Assembly (NCBI RefSeq): GCF_000993785.3
Contig: NZ_CP009922.3
Span: 4,464,001 to 4,528,000, forward strand
Reading direction: 5' to 3'
From: Streptomyces xiamenensis
GTDB taxonomy: Bacteria; Actinomycetota; Actinomycetes; Streptomycetales; Streptomycetaceae
Length of the DNA: 64,000 nt
Part shown: positions 40,877-49,179 of the stretch, in pieces
How the letters are laid out: each line of letters begins with the position of its first letter
Position numbering within the stretch: the stretch's first letter is position 1
Position numbers and translations under genes: made by a program
The notes under the pieces: model-generated
The model's database searches: none
Told to the model about the DNA's origin: nothing
The model's input: only the letters and a program-made list of their open reading frames with translations

Positions 40877-41866
40877 GTGGCATCTGCCCACCTCCTCCCG
40901 CCGGCCCCGCTGCCCTTCACGGCCCGCCGCCACCCCCACGCACGGCGGATGGCGGAGACCGCCCGGCAGTGGGCCGAGCGGTTCGCGCTGATCCGGGGCG
41001 AGGAACAGGCCCGCGCCCTGGCCCGCGGCGGCCCGGCCACCCTCGCCGCCGTGATGCTGCCGGACGCCGCCGAGCCCCGCGCCGAGCTGGCCGCCTGCTG
41101 GATGACCTGGACCTTCTTCCTCGACGATCAGTACGAGGAGGGCTCGGGCGGCACCGACCGCGCCTGGTCGGCGACCACCGGCGCCGTACGCTCCGTGCTG
41201 GCCGGCGGCGATCCGCCCCCCGCCTCCCCGCCGCTGATCCTCGCCCTGGCCGACCTGGTCGCCCGGCTGCGGGCCCTCGCCTCCCCCCACTGGCAGCACC
41301 GGTTCGCCGGACACATGAGCGACGCGCTGGCCGCCGTACGCCGCGAGATCGAACTGAGGAACGCCGGGGTCCCGCCCACCCTGGAGGAGTACCGGGTACT
41401 GCGCCGCGACACCAGCGGATTCGTCCCCACCCTCGACATCCTGGAGCTGTGCCACCACGCCGAACTGCCGCCGGACGTCTACGACTCACCCGCCTACCAG
41501 GACGTGCTGGCCGCCGCCATCGACGTCAACACCTGGACGAATGACCTGTACTCCCTGGAGAAGGAGGTCGCCTGCGGCATGGTCACCAATCTGGTGCTGG
41601 TGCTGGAGCACGAGCGCGGCCTGGGGCGGGACGCCGCCCGGCGGGCCGTACGCGCCCTGATCGAGGAGCGGTCCGCCGATCTGCTGCGGGCCCTGCGCCG
41701 GCTGCCGCCCGGAACCGCCGCCGTCAACCGCTGCGCCACGGCCCTCACCTCCGTGGTGGCCGGGTGGCTGCACTGGCACGCGACCGGCACCGACCGCTAC
41801 ACGGTGGCGCAGTCCCCGGACCCCGGCCGGCCGCCGGCGCCGGGCCGCCCCACCGCGTCCGGCTGA
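40877..41866 (+). CDS. Class I terpene cyclase
   Basis: 329 residues. Mg-binding Asp-rich motif FFLDDQYEE (Asp83, Asp84) and NSE triad NDLYSLEKE (Asn222, Asp223, Ser226, Glu230), plus the RY-like HWHATGTDRY at the end. N-terminus LPPAPLPFTARRHPHARR is typical for bacterial sesquiterpene cyclases. The substrate is probably farnesyl diphosphate but C15 versus C20 cannot be read. An AGGAG site before GTG 40877 excludes the longer frame. S. griseus gcoA (caryolan-1-ol synthase) is one example of such cyclases adjacent to a P450; the product here is unknown. Confidence 0.9.
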   Translation: MASAHLLPPAPLPFTARRHPHARRMAETARQWAERFALIRGEEQARALARGGPATLAAVMLPDAAEPRAELAACWMTWTFFLDDQYEEGSGGTDRAWSATTGAVRSVLAGGDPPPASPPLILALADLVARLRALASPHWQHRFAGHMSDALAAVRREIELRNAGVPPTLEEYRVLRRDTSGFVPTLDILELCHHAELPPDVYDSPAYQDVLAAAIDVNTWTNDLYSLEKEVACGMVTNLVLVLEHERGLGRDAARRAVRALIEERSADLLRALRRLPPGTAAVNRCATALTSVVAGWLHWHATGTDRYTVAQSPDPGRPPAPGRPTASG

Positions 41867-41953
41867 CCCGCCGGGGGCCTCCGGGCGGCCTTCCGTGTCC
41901 GTCCGTCCCCGCCCGCGTACCACCATGGGGCGCGGAGGGGGGAGACTGGTTCC

Positions 41954-42925
41954 ATGCAGCCACGCAATATGTCCATGAGCGGAGCCGTCGATCTCTCCGC
42001 GGTGAAGGCCGCCGCCGAGGCGAAGCAGAAGGCCGAGCAGGCCAGGGCCCAGCGGGCGGCCCAGCCGGAGGGGCAGGGCGGCGCGGCGGCCGGCGTCCAG
42101 CTGGTGATCGATGTCGACGAGGCGACCTTCGAGCAGGAGGTGTTGCAGCGCAGCGCCGAGGTGCCGGTCGTCATCGACTTCTGGGCCGAGTGGTGTGAGC
42201 CCTGCAAGCAGCTCAGCCCGGTCCTGGAGCGGCTCACCGAGGAGTACGCGGGCCGGATCGTCCTGGCCAAGATCGATGTCGACAGCAACCAGATGCTGTT
42301 CCAGCAGTTCGGGGTGCAGGGCATCCCCGCCGTGTTCGCGGTGATCGCCGGGCAGGCCCTGCCGCTGTTCCAGGGGGCGGCACCCGAGCAGCAGATCCGG
42401 CAGGTGCTCGATCAGCTGATCCAGGCCGCCGAGGAGCGGTTCGGAATCGTGGGCGCGCCGGTCGCGCCGGGCGAGGGCGGCGAGCCGCGTCCCACCGCCC
42501 CGGAGCCGCCGTCCAACCCGACGCTCGCGGCGGCGCACGCCGCCCTGGACGCCGGGGACATGGGCGGCGCGATCCGCGCCTACGAGAATGTGCTGGCCGA
42601 CGAGCCGGCCAATGAGGAGGCCCGACTGGGCCTGGGCCAGGCCCGGTTGCTGGACCGGGTGCAGGGTGCCGACGCGCAGCGGGTGCGGCAGGAGGCGGCC
42701 GACCGGCCGGACGATGTCGCCGCGCAGCTCGCCGCCGCCGATCTGGACCTGGTGGGCGGCCATGTCGAGGACGCCTTCGGGCGGCTGGTGGAGGCCGTGC
42801 GGCGTACGGCGGGGGAGGACCGGGACGCGGCGCGGGTCCGTCTCCTCGAACTGTTCGAGGTGGTCGGCCCGGACGATCCTCGGGTCACGGCGGCGCGGGG
42901 GGCGCTGGCGCGCGTGCTCTTCTGA
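41954..42925 (+). CDS. Thioredoxin/TPR co-chaperone (CnoX/YbbN-like)
   Basis: 323 residues. After an Ala/Gln-rich 45-residue start, a thioredoxin domain (about 48-155) with AEWCEPCKQ, IPAVFAVI cis-Pro loop, then TPR-like helices (about 180-320; LAAAHAALDAGDMGGAIRAY, AAADLDLVGGHVEDAFGRL). Redox-linked protein-folding co-chaperone by family analogy. Corresponds to SCO5419 by position. Clear ATG at 41954. Confidence 0.9.
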   Translation: MQPRNMSMSGAVDLSAVKAAAEAKQKAEQARAQRAAQPEGQGGAAAGVQLVIDVDEATFEQEVLQRSAEVPVVIDFWAEWCEPCKQLSPVLERLTEEYAGRIVLAKIDVDSNQMLFQQFGVQGIPAVFAVIAGQALPLFQGAAPEQQIRQVLDQLIQAAEERFGIVGAPVAPGEGGEPRPTAPEPPSNPTLAAAHAALDAGDMGGAIRAYENVLADEPANEEARLGLGQARLLDRVQGADAQRVRQEAADRPDDVAAQLAAADLDLVGGHVEDAFGRLVEAVRRTAGEDRDAARVRLLELFEVVGPDDPRVTAARGALARVLF

Positions 42926-42951
42926 GTCATAGTCTGGTCATCTGCTTAGCG

Positions 42952-43001
42952 GTAGCGGCGGTCGTGTTTTGCCAAAACTTGGCATTCGCGGCCGCCGCTA
43001 C
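42952..43001. terminator. Nested hairpin after thioredoxin gene
   Basis: GTAGCGGCGG (42952-42961) and CCGCCGCTAC (42992-43001) form a perfect 10-bp stem; inside the 30-base loop GCCAA-AAC-TTGGC (42971-42983) forms a second small hairpin. Likely terminator, perhaps structured leader. Confidence 0.65.
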
Positions 43002-43411
43002 ATTCTGTGGCGTGCATCACGGTTTGAAGGGGTTGATGTCCAGTTCGGGGCCTTGCGGGCGCAGTTGGGGGACTCACTCTCCGTGCAACGGGGAGGATCA
43101 TCAACAACCCTGTGCGATAAGGCATTTACCGGCTGGTAACCAGCCCCTTGTGCCTTTCCGTGAGATGCACCACGATCGGCCAGACCGGTGGAGCCATGCG
43201 CCGGACCGGGAATCAGGGGGGTACCCGCCGTCACGACGGCGGGTCCTGGTTCCCGGGGAGACCGTGAAAGGGCGGTCAGTGGCTGTCGCCGGGGTGCAGT
43301 CCGGTGGCATTGCTTCTCCCTCCTGGCCTCCAGGCGGTCCTCCCCGAGAGGGGCACCCCCGGACCATCGGGCGCCGGAGCCGGAGCAGTTCGTCCGAGAA
43401 GGAGGAAATTC
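43002..43411. other. Intergenic region before DUF6230 gene
   Basis: About 410 bases without a gene, containing the DUF6230 promoter and a hairpin at 43223-43244. Frames on the + strand here lack a plausible product. Confidence 0.55.
43223..43244. promoter_or_regulatory. Perfect 9-bp hairpin in leader of DUF6230 gene
   Basis: ACCCGCCGT and ACGGCGGGT are perfectly complementary with a CACG loop, 168 bp before the DUF6230 start. Could be an mRNA leader structure or operator. Confidence 0.45.
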
Positions 43412-44029
43412 ATGGAGTCACAGCCTCGCGGCGGCACCAGATGGAAGCGATTCGGTCTGGTCATGGTGCCGAGCGTGGCCGCCACCGCCGCGATAGGCAT
43501 CGCGTTCGCCCAGGGGGCGCTCGCGGCGTCATTCGCGGTTTCCGGACAGCAGTTCAAGGTCACCACGGAGGTACTGGACGGCACCGGGTTCACGCAGTAC
43601 GGAGCGCTGGACGTCAAGCACAACGGAGAGCGCATCCCGGTCGCGGTCTCGTCGTTCGACAAGGCGACGATCACCGGCCTGTGCCAATCCGTCGTGGTGC
43701 CCACCCCCTTGGGCAACATCACGGTGAAACTCACGGCGGGCAATGGTTCCAAGCCGGTGGAGGCGCAGAACCTCTTCATCGACATCAGCAATCTGGACGC
43801 CAACGCCACGTTCACCAACATCGACATCGGGGTGAGCGTCGACCACACCAGCAAGGGCCCCGGTCCTGCCGACGGTGACGCGTACGTGCCGGGTTCGTTC
43901 GCGCAGCAGGCCGACCGTGCCGTGCTGACGAACATCGAGCAGACGGCGTGGGCCACCTCAGCAGGTACCTTCAAGCTGCCAGGGCTCAGCCTGAGCCTGC
44001 ACCGCGGCAAGGACGCCGAGTGCTTCTGA
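43412..44029 (+). CDS. DUF6230 secreted/membrane-anchored protein
   Basis: 205 residues. N-terminus WKRFGLVMVPSVAATAAIGI with a signal-like hydrophobic helix ending GALAASFAVSG. Then a beta-rich domain (FKVTTEVLDGTGFTQYGALD, NGSKPVEAQNLFIDISNLDA, VDHTSKGPGPADGDAYVPGS) with two Cys (GLCQSV, AECF). Older annotations call such genes cholesterol esterase, without support from the sequence: there is no catalytic triad. GAAGGAGGAAATT precedes ATG 43412. First of three genes with DUF6114 and an acidic protein. Confidence 0.85.
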   Translation: MESQPRGGTRWKRFGLVMVPSVAATAAIGIAFAQGALAASFAVSGQQFKVTTEVLDGTGFTQYGALDVKHNGERIPVAVSSFDKATITGLCQSVVVPTPLGNITVKLTAGNGSKPVEAQNLFIDISNLDANATFTNIDIGVSVDHTSKGPGPADGDAYVPGSFAQQADRAVLTNIEQTAWATSAGTFKLPGLSLSLHRGKDAECF

Positions 44030-44167
44030 CGGTGTGAGGTCCGCCGGGGGCAGGAGGCCGTACCGCTCCTGCCCCGGGCTGGCCCGCCGAAGCACCTAGA
44101 CAACCCCACCGGGTCCGGCCCAGCGGACGGCCGCAGACCGGTGTCACGCCAGGGGAGCACCGCGCAC

Positions 44168-44818
44168 ATGAGCACCACCACCCAGGGAGAGATTCAGACG
44201 TCGCGCCTGGCCAGGGCCAGAGTGGCCTTCCGGCACTGGCGCTGGCGCCGCCCGTTCTGGGCCGGGCTGTTCACGACGCTCGCGGGGCTGCCGATCGTCT
44301 ACTTCCCGTACGCGACGGTCACCATCGCGGATCTGACCATCCGCATGGCCACCACGGCCGGGGCCGGTTCGCTGGTCATCGGGGTGTTGCTGATCGTGCT
44401 GGGCCAGACCATGTGGTTCCAGCCGCACTCCCGGATATTCGCCGGCGTGGCCTCCATCATGCTGGTGCTGGTCTCGCTGGTGGTCTCCAACGTCGGCGGC
44501 TTCCTGCTCGGTTATCTGCTGGGGCTGATCGGCGGCGGGATGAGCATCGCCTGGGCACCGGGAGAACCGGCGCAGGAGCACGAACCCGGGGCCGCCCCGG
44601 GCAGCGCTGTCCCGGGCACGCGCCCGGCCGGCCCGCCGGCCGCCACCGTGCCGTCCCGGACACGGAACGCCGCACCGGACCCCGCGCCGGTGCCGGCCGC
44701 ACCCGCAGCGACCACGCCGGAGGCGGTCCCCGGAACGGGCAGCGCGCTCGCCGGTTTCGCCGGACAGGCCACGGAGCGGGGGACGGACCCGGAGAAGGGG
44801 GAAAGCCGTGCCGAGTGA
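44168..44818 (+). CDS. DUF6114 membrane protein
   Basis: 216 residues. Four hydrophobic helices in the first 130 residues (RRPFWAGLFTTLAGLPIVYF, GAGSLVIGVLLIVLGQTMWF, FAGVASIMLVLVSLVVSNVG, GFLLGYLLGLIGGGMSIAWA), then a Pro/Ala-rich cytoplasmic or periplasmic tail. The start ATG 44168 is preceded by GGGGAG. The stop overlaps the next gene. Probably forms a membrane complex with DUF6230 protein. Confidence 0.87.
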   Translation: MSTTTQGEIQTSRLARARVAFRHWRWRRPFWAGLFTTLAGLPIVYFPYATVTIADLTIRMATTAGAGSLVIGVLLIVLGQTMWFQPHSRIFAGVASIMLVLVSLVVSNVGGFLLGYLLGLIGGGMSIAWAPGEPAQEHEPGAAPGSAVPGTRPAGPPAATVPSRTRNAAPDPAPVPAAPAATTPEAVPGTGSALAGFAGQATERGTDPEKGESRAE

Positions 44819-46235
44819 GCCCCATGAGGACATATCCGCGCCGGACGACGCGGGCAACGCGCGTCACGCGGCTCCCCGCAAGCGTCTGCGGCAGCGGTTC
44901 CGCATGCCGATCTCCCTCGCCGCGATGCCCTCCGCCGCCCTGCTGGGCATGGGTCTGACCTCTTCGCTGGCCAAGGCGGACCCGCAGCCGGAGAACCCGT
45001 TCTCCGGCACGGCCTGCGTGGAACTTCCCGAGCGGCAGGTCACCGAGGTCCAGGACCCGCCCGCGCCGGAACCGCAGGAGCCGCCGGCCGCACCGGACAC
45101 CACCGCAGCCGGAGAGGACGAGGACGCGGACGAGGACGCGGACGCGGTGGAGGAGGACGGGGACGGGGAGATCGCCGAGCGGCAGGGGGCGGTCACCGAC
45201 CCCGGAACGGATCAGGGCGCGGCCGCCGACCCCGAGGCCGCCGCGGATCCCGACCCCGAGCCGGATCCCGGTCCGGACCCCGACCCCGACCCCGAGCCCG
45301 AACCCGAGCCGGACCCCCAGGAACCGCAGCGCCCCGAGTACAACCCGCTCGACCCCCTGGGTCTGGGCCCGGCCCTGGACCAGCTCGGCCGGGACATCGT
45401 GGACTTCTTCACCCCCGGCGCGGGAAAGCAGACGCCCCAGGAGCCGGAGGAGGAGCCGCAGCCCGGGGGCGGGGAGCAAGAGCCCCCGGAGACCGAGGAG
45501 TCCGACGCGTCCCAGGACAGCGACCGCCCGCAGAACCGCGCCCGCGACCCCAAGGAGGAGGCGGGGACGGTGGAGCTGAGCCCGGAGCCGCCGGACGAGC
45601 CGGACGAGCCGGAGGAGGACCCGCAGGACGACGCGGCGCGGGAGCCGGCCGAGGAGCCCGCGGGCGGCGCGCCGCCGGACCCCGAGGAGGAGCCGCCCCC
45701 CGCCGAGCCCGAGCGCGAGGTGGTGCACGACCCGGCGGCCGAGGAGGAGAAGCCGGGACTGCCCTGCCCGGTGGAGCTGCGGGTGCCCGGCACCGACGAG
45801 CGCACCCCCGTCGTCATCGCCGACAACCCCTGGTACCTGGAGGCCAGCTCGCTGACGCTGCGCGGCCTGGAGTACCACGGCGTGGTCAATGTCACCACCG
45901 CCAACGGCTCCGTCAAGCAGGCGCTCAAGTTCACCGCTCGCGAGGTGGACATCGGCGATCTGCACCAGATCGTGGACGGTGCGGACGGGCTGCGGCACCA
46001 CGTGGCCACCGCGCCCGGCAGCACCTCCACCTTCCGCGGGGGCACGGTCACCATGTACACCGAGCATCTGAAGGGCCTGCTGTTCGGGGTGATCCCGGTG
46101 GACTACGACGCGGAGCACCAGCCGCCGCTCGACATCCCGTACGCGCACTTCACCGGCGTCAGCATCACGCAGGCCGCGCAGTTCGGCGGCACGCTGACGA
46201 TGACCGGCATGCGCCAGTACATGACCGGCGGCTGA
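44808..46235 (+). CDS. Large acidic Pro/Glu-rich protein, DUF6230/DUF6114-linked
   Basis: 475 residues. An N-terminal basic stretch precedes a hydrophobic segment (MPISLAAMPSAALLGMGLTS) that ends at an Ala-x-Ala-like LAKA, then about 260 residues of low-complexity Pro/Glu/Asp sequence (EPEPEPDP runs), then a C-terminal globular part from about 330 (PVELRVPGTDERTPVVIADN, NPWYLEASSLTLRGLEYHGV, HFTGVSITQAAQFGG). The end shares style with DUF6230-type beta domains. Suggests a long disordered stalk presenting a folded tip outside the cell. GTG start 44808 overlaps the preceding stop by 11 bases, so all three genes are probably one operon. Confidence 0.78.
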   Translation: MPSEPHEDISAPDDAGNARHAAPRKRLRQRFRMPISLAAMPSAALLGMGLTSSLAKADPQPENPFSGTACVELPERQVTEVQDPPAPEPQEPPAAPDTTAAGEDEDADEDADAVEEDGDGEIAERQGAVTDPGTDQGAAADPEAAADPDPEPDPGPDPDPDPEPEPEPDPQEPQRPEYNPLDPLGLGPALDQLGRDIVDFFTPGAGKQTPQEPEEEPQPGGGEQEPPETEESDASQDSDRPQNRARDPKEEAGTVELSPEPPDEPDEPEEDPQDDAAREPAEEPAGGAPPDPEEEPPPAEPEREVVHDPAAEEEKPGLPCPVELRVPGTDERTPVVIADNPWYLEASSLTLRGLEYHGVVNVTTANGSVKQALKFTAREVDIGDLHQIVDGADGLRHHVATAPGSTSTFRGGTVTMYTEHLKGLLFGVIPVDYDAEHQPPLDIPYAHFTGVSITQAAQFGGTLTMTGMRQYMTGG

Positions 46236-46280
46236 GCGGTCCCGCCGCGTACCGGGACACCAGGACACGCGGCGGACCGC
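46236..46280. terminator. Hairpin between convergent genes
   Basis: GCGGT plus CCGCCGCGT (46236-46250, one bulged C) pairs with ACGCGGCGG plus ACCGC (46267-46280), a 14-bp stem. Confidence 0.6.
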
Positions 46281-46314
46281 CGCACACACCGAACACGCCG
46301 CGTACCCGGCTCGC

Positions 46315-47529
46315 TCAGCGCACCCGGCGGGCCACCCCGGTGGCGCTGTGCAGCAACTGCTCCAGCGGCCCGCGGCGGAAGAAGCGTTTCCACGCCATCG
46401 CCAGGGCCGTCATCAGCACGACGAACCAGGCGAGCACCCCCGGCGGCGAACCCGGCAACTCCTCGATGCCCAGCAGCCCGATCCCTCCGATGTGCAGCAC
46501 ATAGGCGGTCAGCGACATCGAGCCCACCGCGCACACCGGCGCGGCCACCCGGCGTGGCCACGTCGCCCGCGCGCCGGTCAGCGTCAGGCAGAGCGCGAGC
46601 ACGAGCAGCGCCACCCCGGTGTTGCCCATGACGGACAGGGTGGTGTCGCTGTGCGGCGAGGCCACCAGCTGCCAGGCGCTGGTCCCACCGGACGGGTAGC
46701 CGCCGACGTCCGACCACCACAGGGAGGCGAGGTCCCGCTCCGTGGGCCCGGCGTGCTCGGTCAGCCGCTCCATGACACCGGGCAGGCGCAGCGCGAGCCA
46801 GGAGCAGCCGTACCCGAGCGCCGCCAGGACCGCGCCCAGCGCCGCCAGCCGCCCGCGTATCCGTGCGGAGCCGAGGTCCAGGCGGGCCACGGCCATGCCC
46901 GTGACGACGAACGGCAGCCAGGTCGGCGCCGGATAGACGCCGGTGACCAGCAGGCCGAGAAAGCCGTCGGTGCCGCTGATCGCGGCGAGCGGGTCGAGCG
47001 CGGTGACCTGCTCCGCCCACGCGCCCTCCCGGGCCGACTCCTGGAGTGGGAAGAGCACTTGCGGCATGAGCAGCGCCCCGGCCGCCGCGATGCCGGCCAG
47101 GGCGCGGACGCCGAGCCGGTACAGCGGCAGCGCCAGGACGAAGTACAGGCCGTAGCAGGCGAGGATGACCGCCACCGGGGTGCCGGTCATGGTGAGGGCG
47201 GTGCCCGCGGCCAGCAGGATCACGGCCCGGACCAGGACGCGGACGGCGGCCTGTCGCCCGTCCCGGCCGGTTCTGGGGGCGGTGCGGCCCATGATGAGGA
47301 TGAGGGAGAATCCGGCCAGCAGGGCGAAGAGCGCGGAGGAGCGGCCGTGGGTCAGCTCCAGGAGGACGCCGCCCACCCCGCCGTCGGCCGGGTCCGGGCC
47401 GACGTGGGCGGCGTACATGCCGAACACCGCGAGGCCGCGGGCGAGATCCACCCCGACGAGGCGGGCGCCGGAGGGGGCGGAGGGCGGATCCGCGGTTTTC
47501 GCGTGCGGCGGGGAAACGACGATCGTCAT
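46315..47529 (-). CDS. DUF418/heparan N-acetyltransferase-like membrane protein
   Basis: 404 residues with about ten hydrophobic helices. The start after a short cytoplasmic lead is ARLVGVDLARGLAVFGMYAA, the R-x-x-x-x-D-x-x-R-G motif of DUF418/DUF1624 proteins. Later: VGSMSLTAYVLHIGGIGLLG. Likely an acyltransferase-type membrane protein, perhaps modifying a surface component; substrate unknown. ATG 47529. Monocistronic, facing the acidic protein. Confidence 0.85.
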   Translation of the reverse strand: MTIVVSPPHAKTADPPSAPSGARLVGVDLARGLAVFGMYAAHVGPDPADGGVGGVLLELTHGRSSALFALLAGFSLILIMGRTAPRTGRDGRQAAVRVLVRAVILLAAGTALTMTGTPVAVILACYGLYFVLALPLYRLGVRALAGIAAAGALLMPQVLFPLQESAREGAWAEQVTALDPLAAISGTDGFLGLLVTGVYPAPTWLPFVVTGMAVARLDLGSARIRGRLAALGAVLAALGYGCSWLALRLPGVMERLTEHAGPTERDLASLWWSDVGGYPSGGTSAWQLVASPHSDTTLSVMGNTGVALLVLALCLTLTGARATWPRRVAAPVCAVGSMSLTAYVLHIGGIGLLGIEELPGSPPGVLAWFVVLMTALAMAWKRFFRRGPLEQLLHSATGVARRVR

Positions 47530-47688
47530 CGTAAGGTCAGATTTCCTGACCGGTTGATCGCTAAGCCCTCCGCTGCCCGGCGGCCCCCGCCGCACGCTCC
47601 CGCCGCACGGCCCGCACCCGCCCCGGAACGCGGGCCGGCCCCGCGGCGCGACGCCACGGGGCCGGGAAGTCTCCGGTGGATGCCGGAC

Positions 47689-49119
47689 TCAGACGCCCTG
47701 CTGACCACCCAGGTGGTGCACCCGCACCATGTTGGTGCTGCCGGCCACCCCGGGAGGCGAACCGGCGGTGATGATCATGGTGTCGCCGCGGTGATAGCGG
47801 TTCAGCTTCAGCAGCTCCGCGTCCACCAGTTCCACCATCTCGTCCGTGTGGCTCACCCACGGCACCACATAGGTCTCCACACCCCAGGTCAGCGTCAGCT
47901 GGTTGCGGGTCGAGGGCTCGGTGGTGAAGGCCAGGATCGGCTGCGCCGCCCGGTAGCGGGAGAGCCGGCGCGCGGTGTCGCCGGACTTGGTGAAGGCCAC
48001 CAGCGACTTGCCGTCCAGGAAGTCCGCCATCTCGCAGGCCGCGCGGGCCACCGAACCACCCTGGGTACGGGGCTTCTTGCCGGGCACCAGCGGCTGCAGG
48101 CCACGGGCGAGCAGCTGCTCCTCGGCCGCGATCGCGATCTTCGACATCGTCTTGACGGTCTCGACCGGGTACCGGCCCACCGAGGACTCGGCCGAGAGCA
48201 TCACCGCGTCCGCGCCGTCCAGGATCGCGTTGGCGACGTCGGAGGCCTCCGCGCGGGTCGGCCGCGAGTTGGTGATCATCGACTCCATCATCTGGGTCGC
48301 GACGATCACCGGCTTGGCGTTGCGGCGGCACATCTCGATGAGCCGCTTCTGCACCAGCGGCACCTTCTCCAGCGGATATTCCACGGCGAGGTCGCCGCGG
48401 GCCACCATCACGGCGTCGAAGGCGAGAACGACCGCCTCCATGTTCTCCACCGCCTGCGGCTTCTCCACCTTGGCGATGACCGGAACCCGGCGGCCCACCC
48501 GGTCCATGACCTCGTGGACGTCCCGCACGTCGTCGGCGTCGCGCACGAAGGACAGCGCCACCATGTCGACGCCGAGCCGCAGCGCGAACTCCAGGTCCTC
48601 GATGTCCTTCTCGGACAGCGCCGGGACGTTCACCGCGATGCCCGGGAGGTTGATCCCCTTGTGGTCGGAGATCACCCCGCCCTCGATCACGATGGTCCGC
48701 ACCCGCGGGCCGTCCACCTCCAGCACCTGGAGCGAGACGTTGCCGTCGTTGATGAGGATGGTCTCACCCTTGGCGACGTCCCCGGGCAGCCCCTTGTAGG
48801 TGGTGCCGCAGATGGTCTTGTCACCGGGGACGTCCTCGGTGGTGATCGTGAACTCGTCCCCGCGCTCCAGCTCGACGGGGCCGTCCGCGAAGGTCTCCAG
48901 GCGGATCTTGGGGCCCTGGAGGTCGGCGAGGACGCCGACGGCGACGCCGGTGTCCTCGCTCGCCTTGCGTACGCGGTGGTACCGCTCCTCGTGCTCCTGG
49001 TGGCTCCCGTGGCTGAAGTTGAAACGGGCCACATTCATACCGGCGTCGATGAGCGCCTTGAGCTGCTCATAGGAGTCGACAGCGGGGCCCAGGGTGCAGA
49101 CGATTTTGGAACGGCGCAT
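47689..49119 (-). CDS. pyk: Pyruvate kinase
   Basis: 476 residues. N-terminal MRRSKIVCTLGPAVDSYEQL, RFNFSHGSHQEH, substrate-binding MVARGDLAVEYPLEKVPLVQ, then TQMMESMITNSRPTRAEASD, a lidded TIM barrel with the B-domain insertion and the C-terminal regulatory domain. Converts phosphoenolpyruvate and ADP to pyruvate and ATP. Corresponds to SCO5423. The next gene ackA is close (60 bp). Confidence 0.97.
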   Translation of the reverse strand: MRRSKIVCTLGPAVDSYEQLKALIDAGMNVARFNFSHGSHQEHEERYHRVRKASEDTGVAVGVLADLQGPKIRLETFADGPVELERGDEFTITTEDVPGDKTICGTTYKGLPGDVAKGETILINDGNVSLQVLEVDGPRVRTIVIEGGVISDHKGINLPGIAVNVPALSEKDIEDLEFALRLGVDMVALSFVRDADDVRDVHEVMDRVGRRVPVIAKVEKPQAVENMEAVVLAFDAVMVARGDLAVEYPLEKVPLVQKRLIEMCRRNAKPVIVATQMMESMITNSRPTRAEASDVANAILDGADAVMLSAESSVGRYPVETVKTMSKIAIAAEEQLLARGLQPLVPGKKPRTQGGSVARAACEMADFLDGKSLVAFTKSGDTARRLSRYRAAQPILAFTTEPSTRNQLTLTWGVETYVVPWVSHTDEMVELVDAELLKLNRYHRGDTMIITAGSPPGVAGSTNMVRVHHLGGQQGV

Positions 49120-49179
49120 GCCGACGATCCTATCGTTTTGTTCCGTACCGGAATAATGGCGGCCCCGCTGCCCGTCGAG

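Noticed and set aside
41954..42925. Thioredoxin gene as part of the terpenoid locus
   Set aside because: It matches the core SCO5419-type gene by order and has no terpene link; adjacency is positional.
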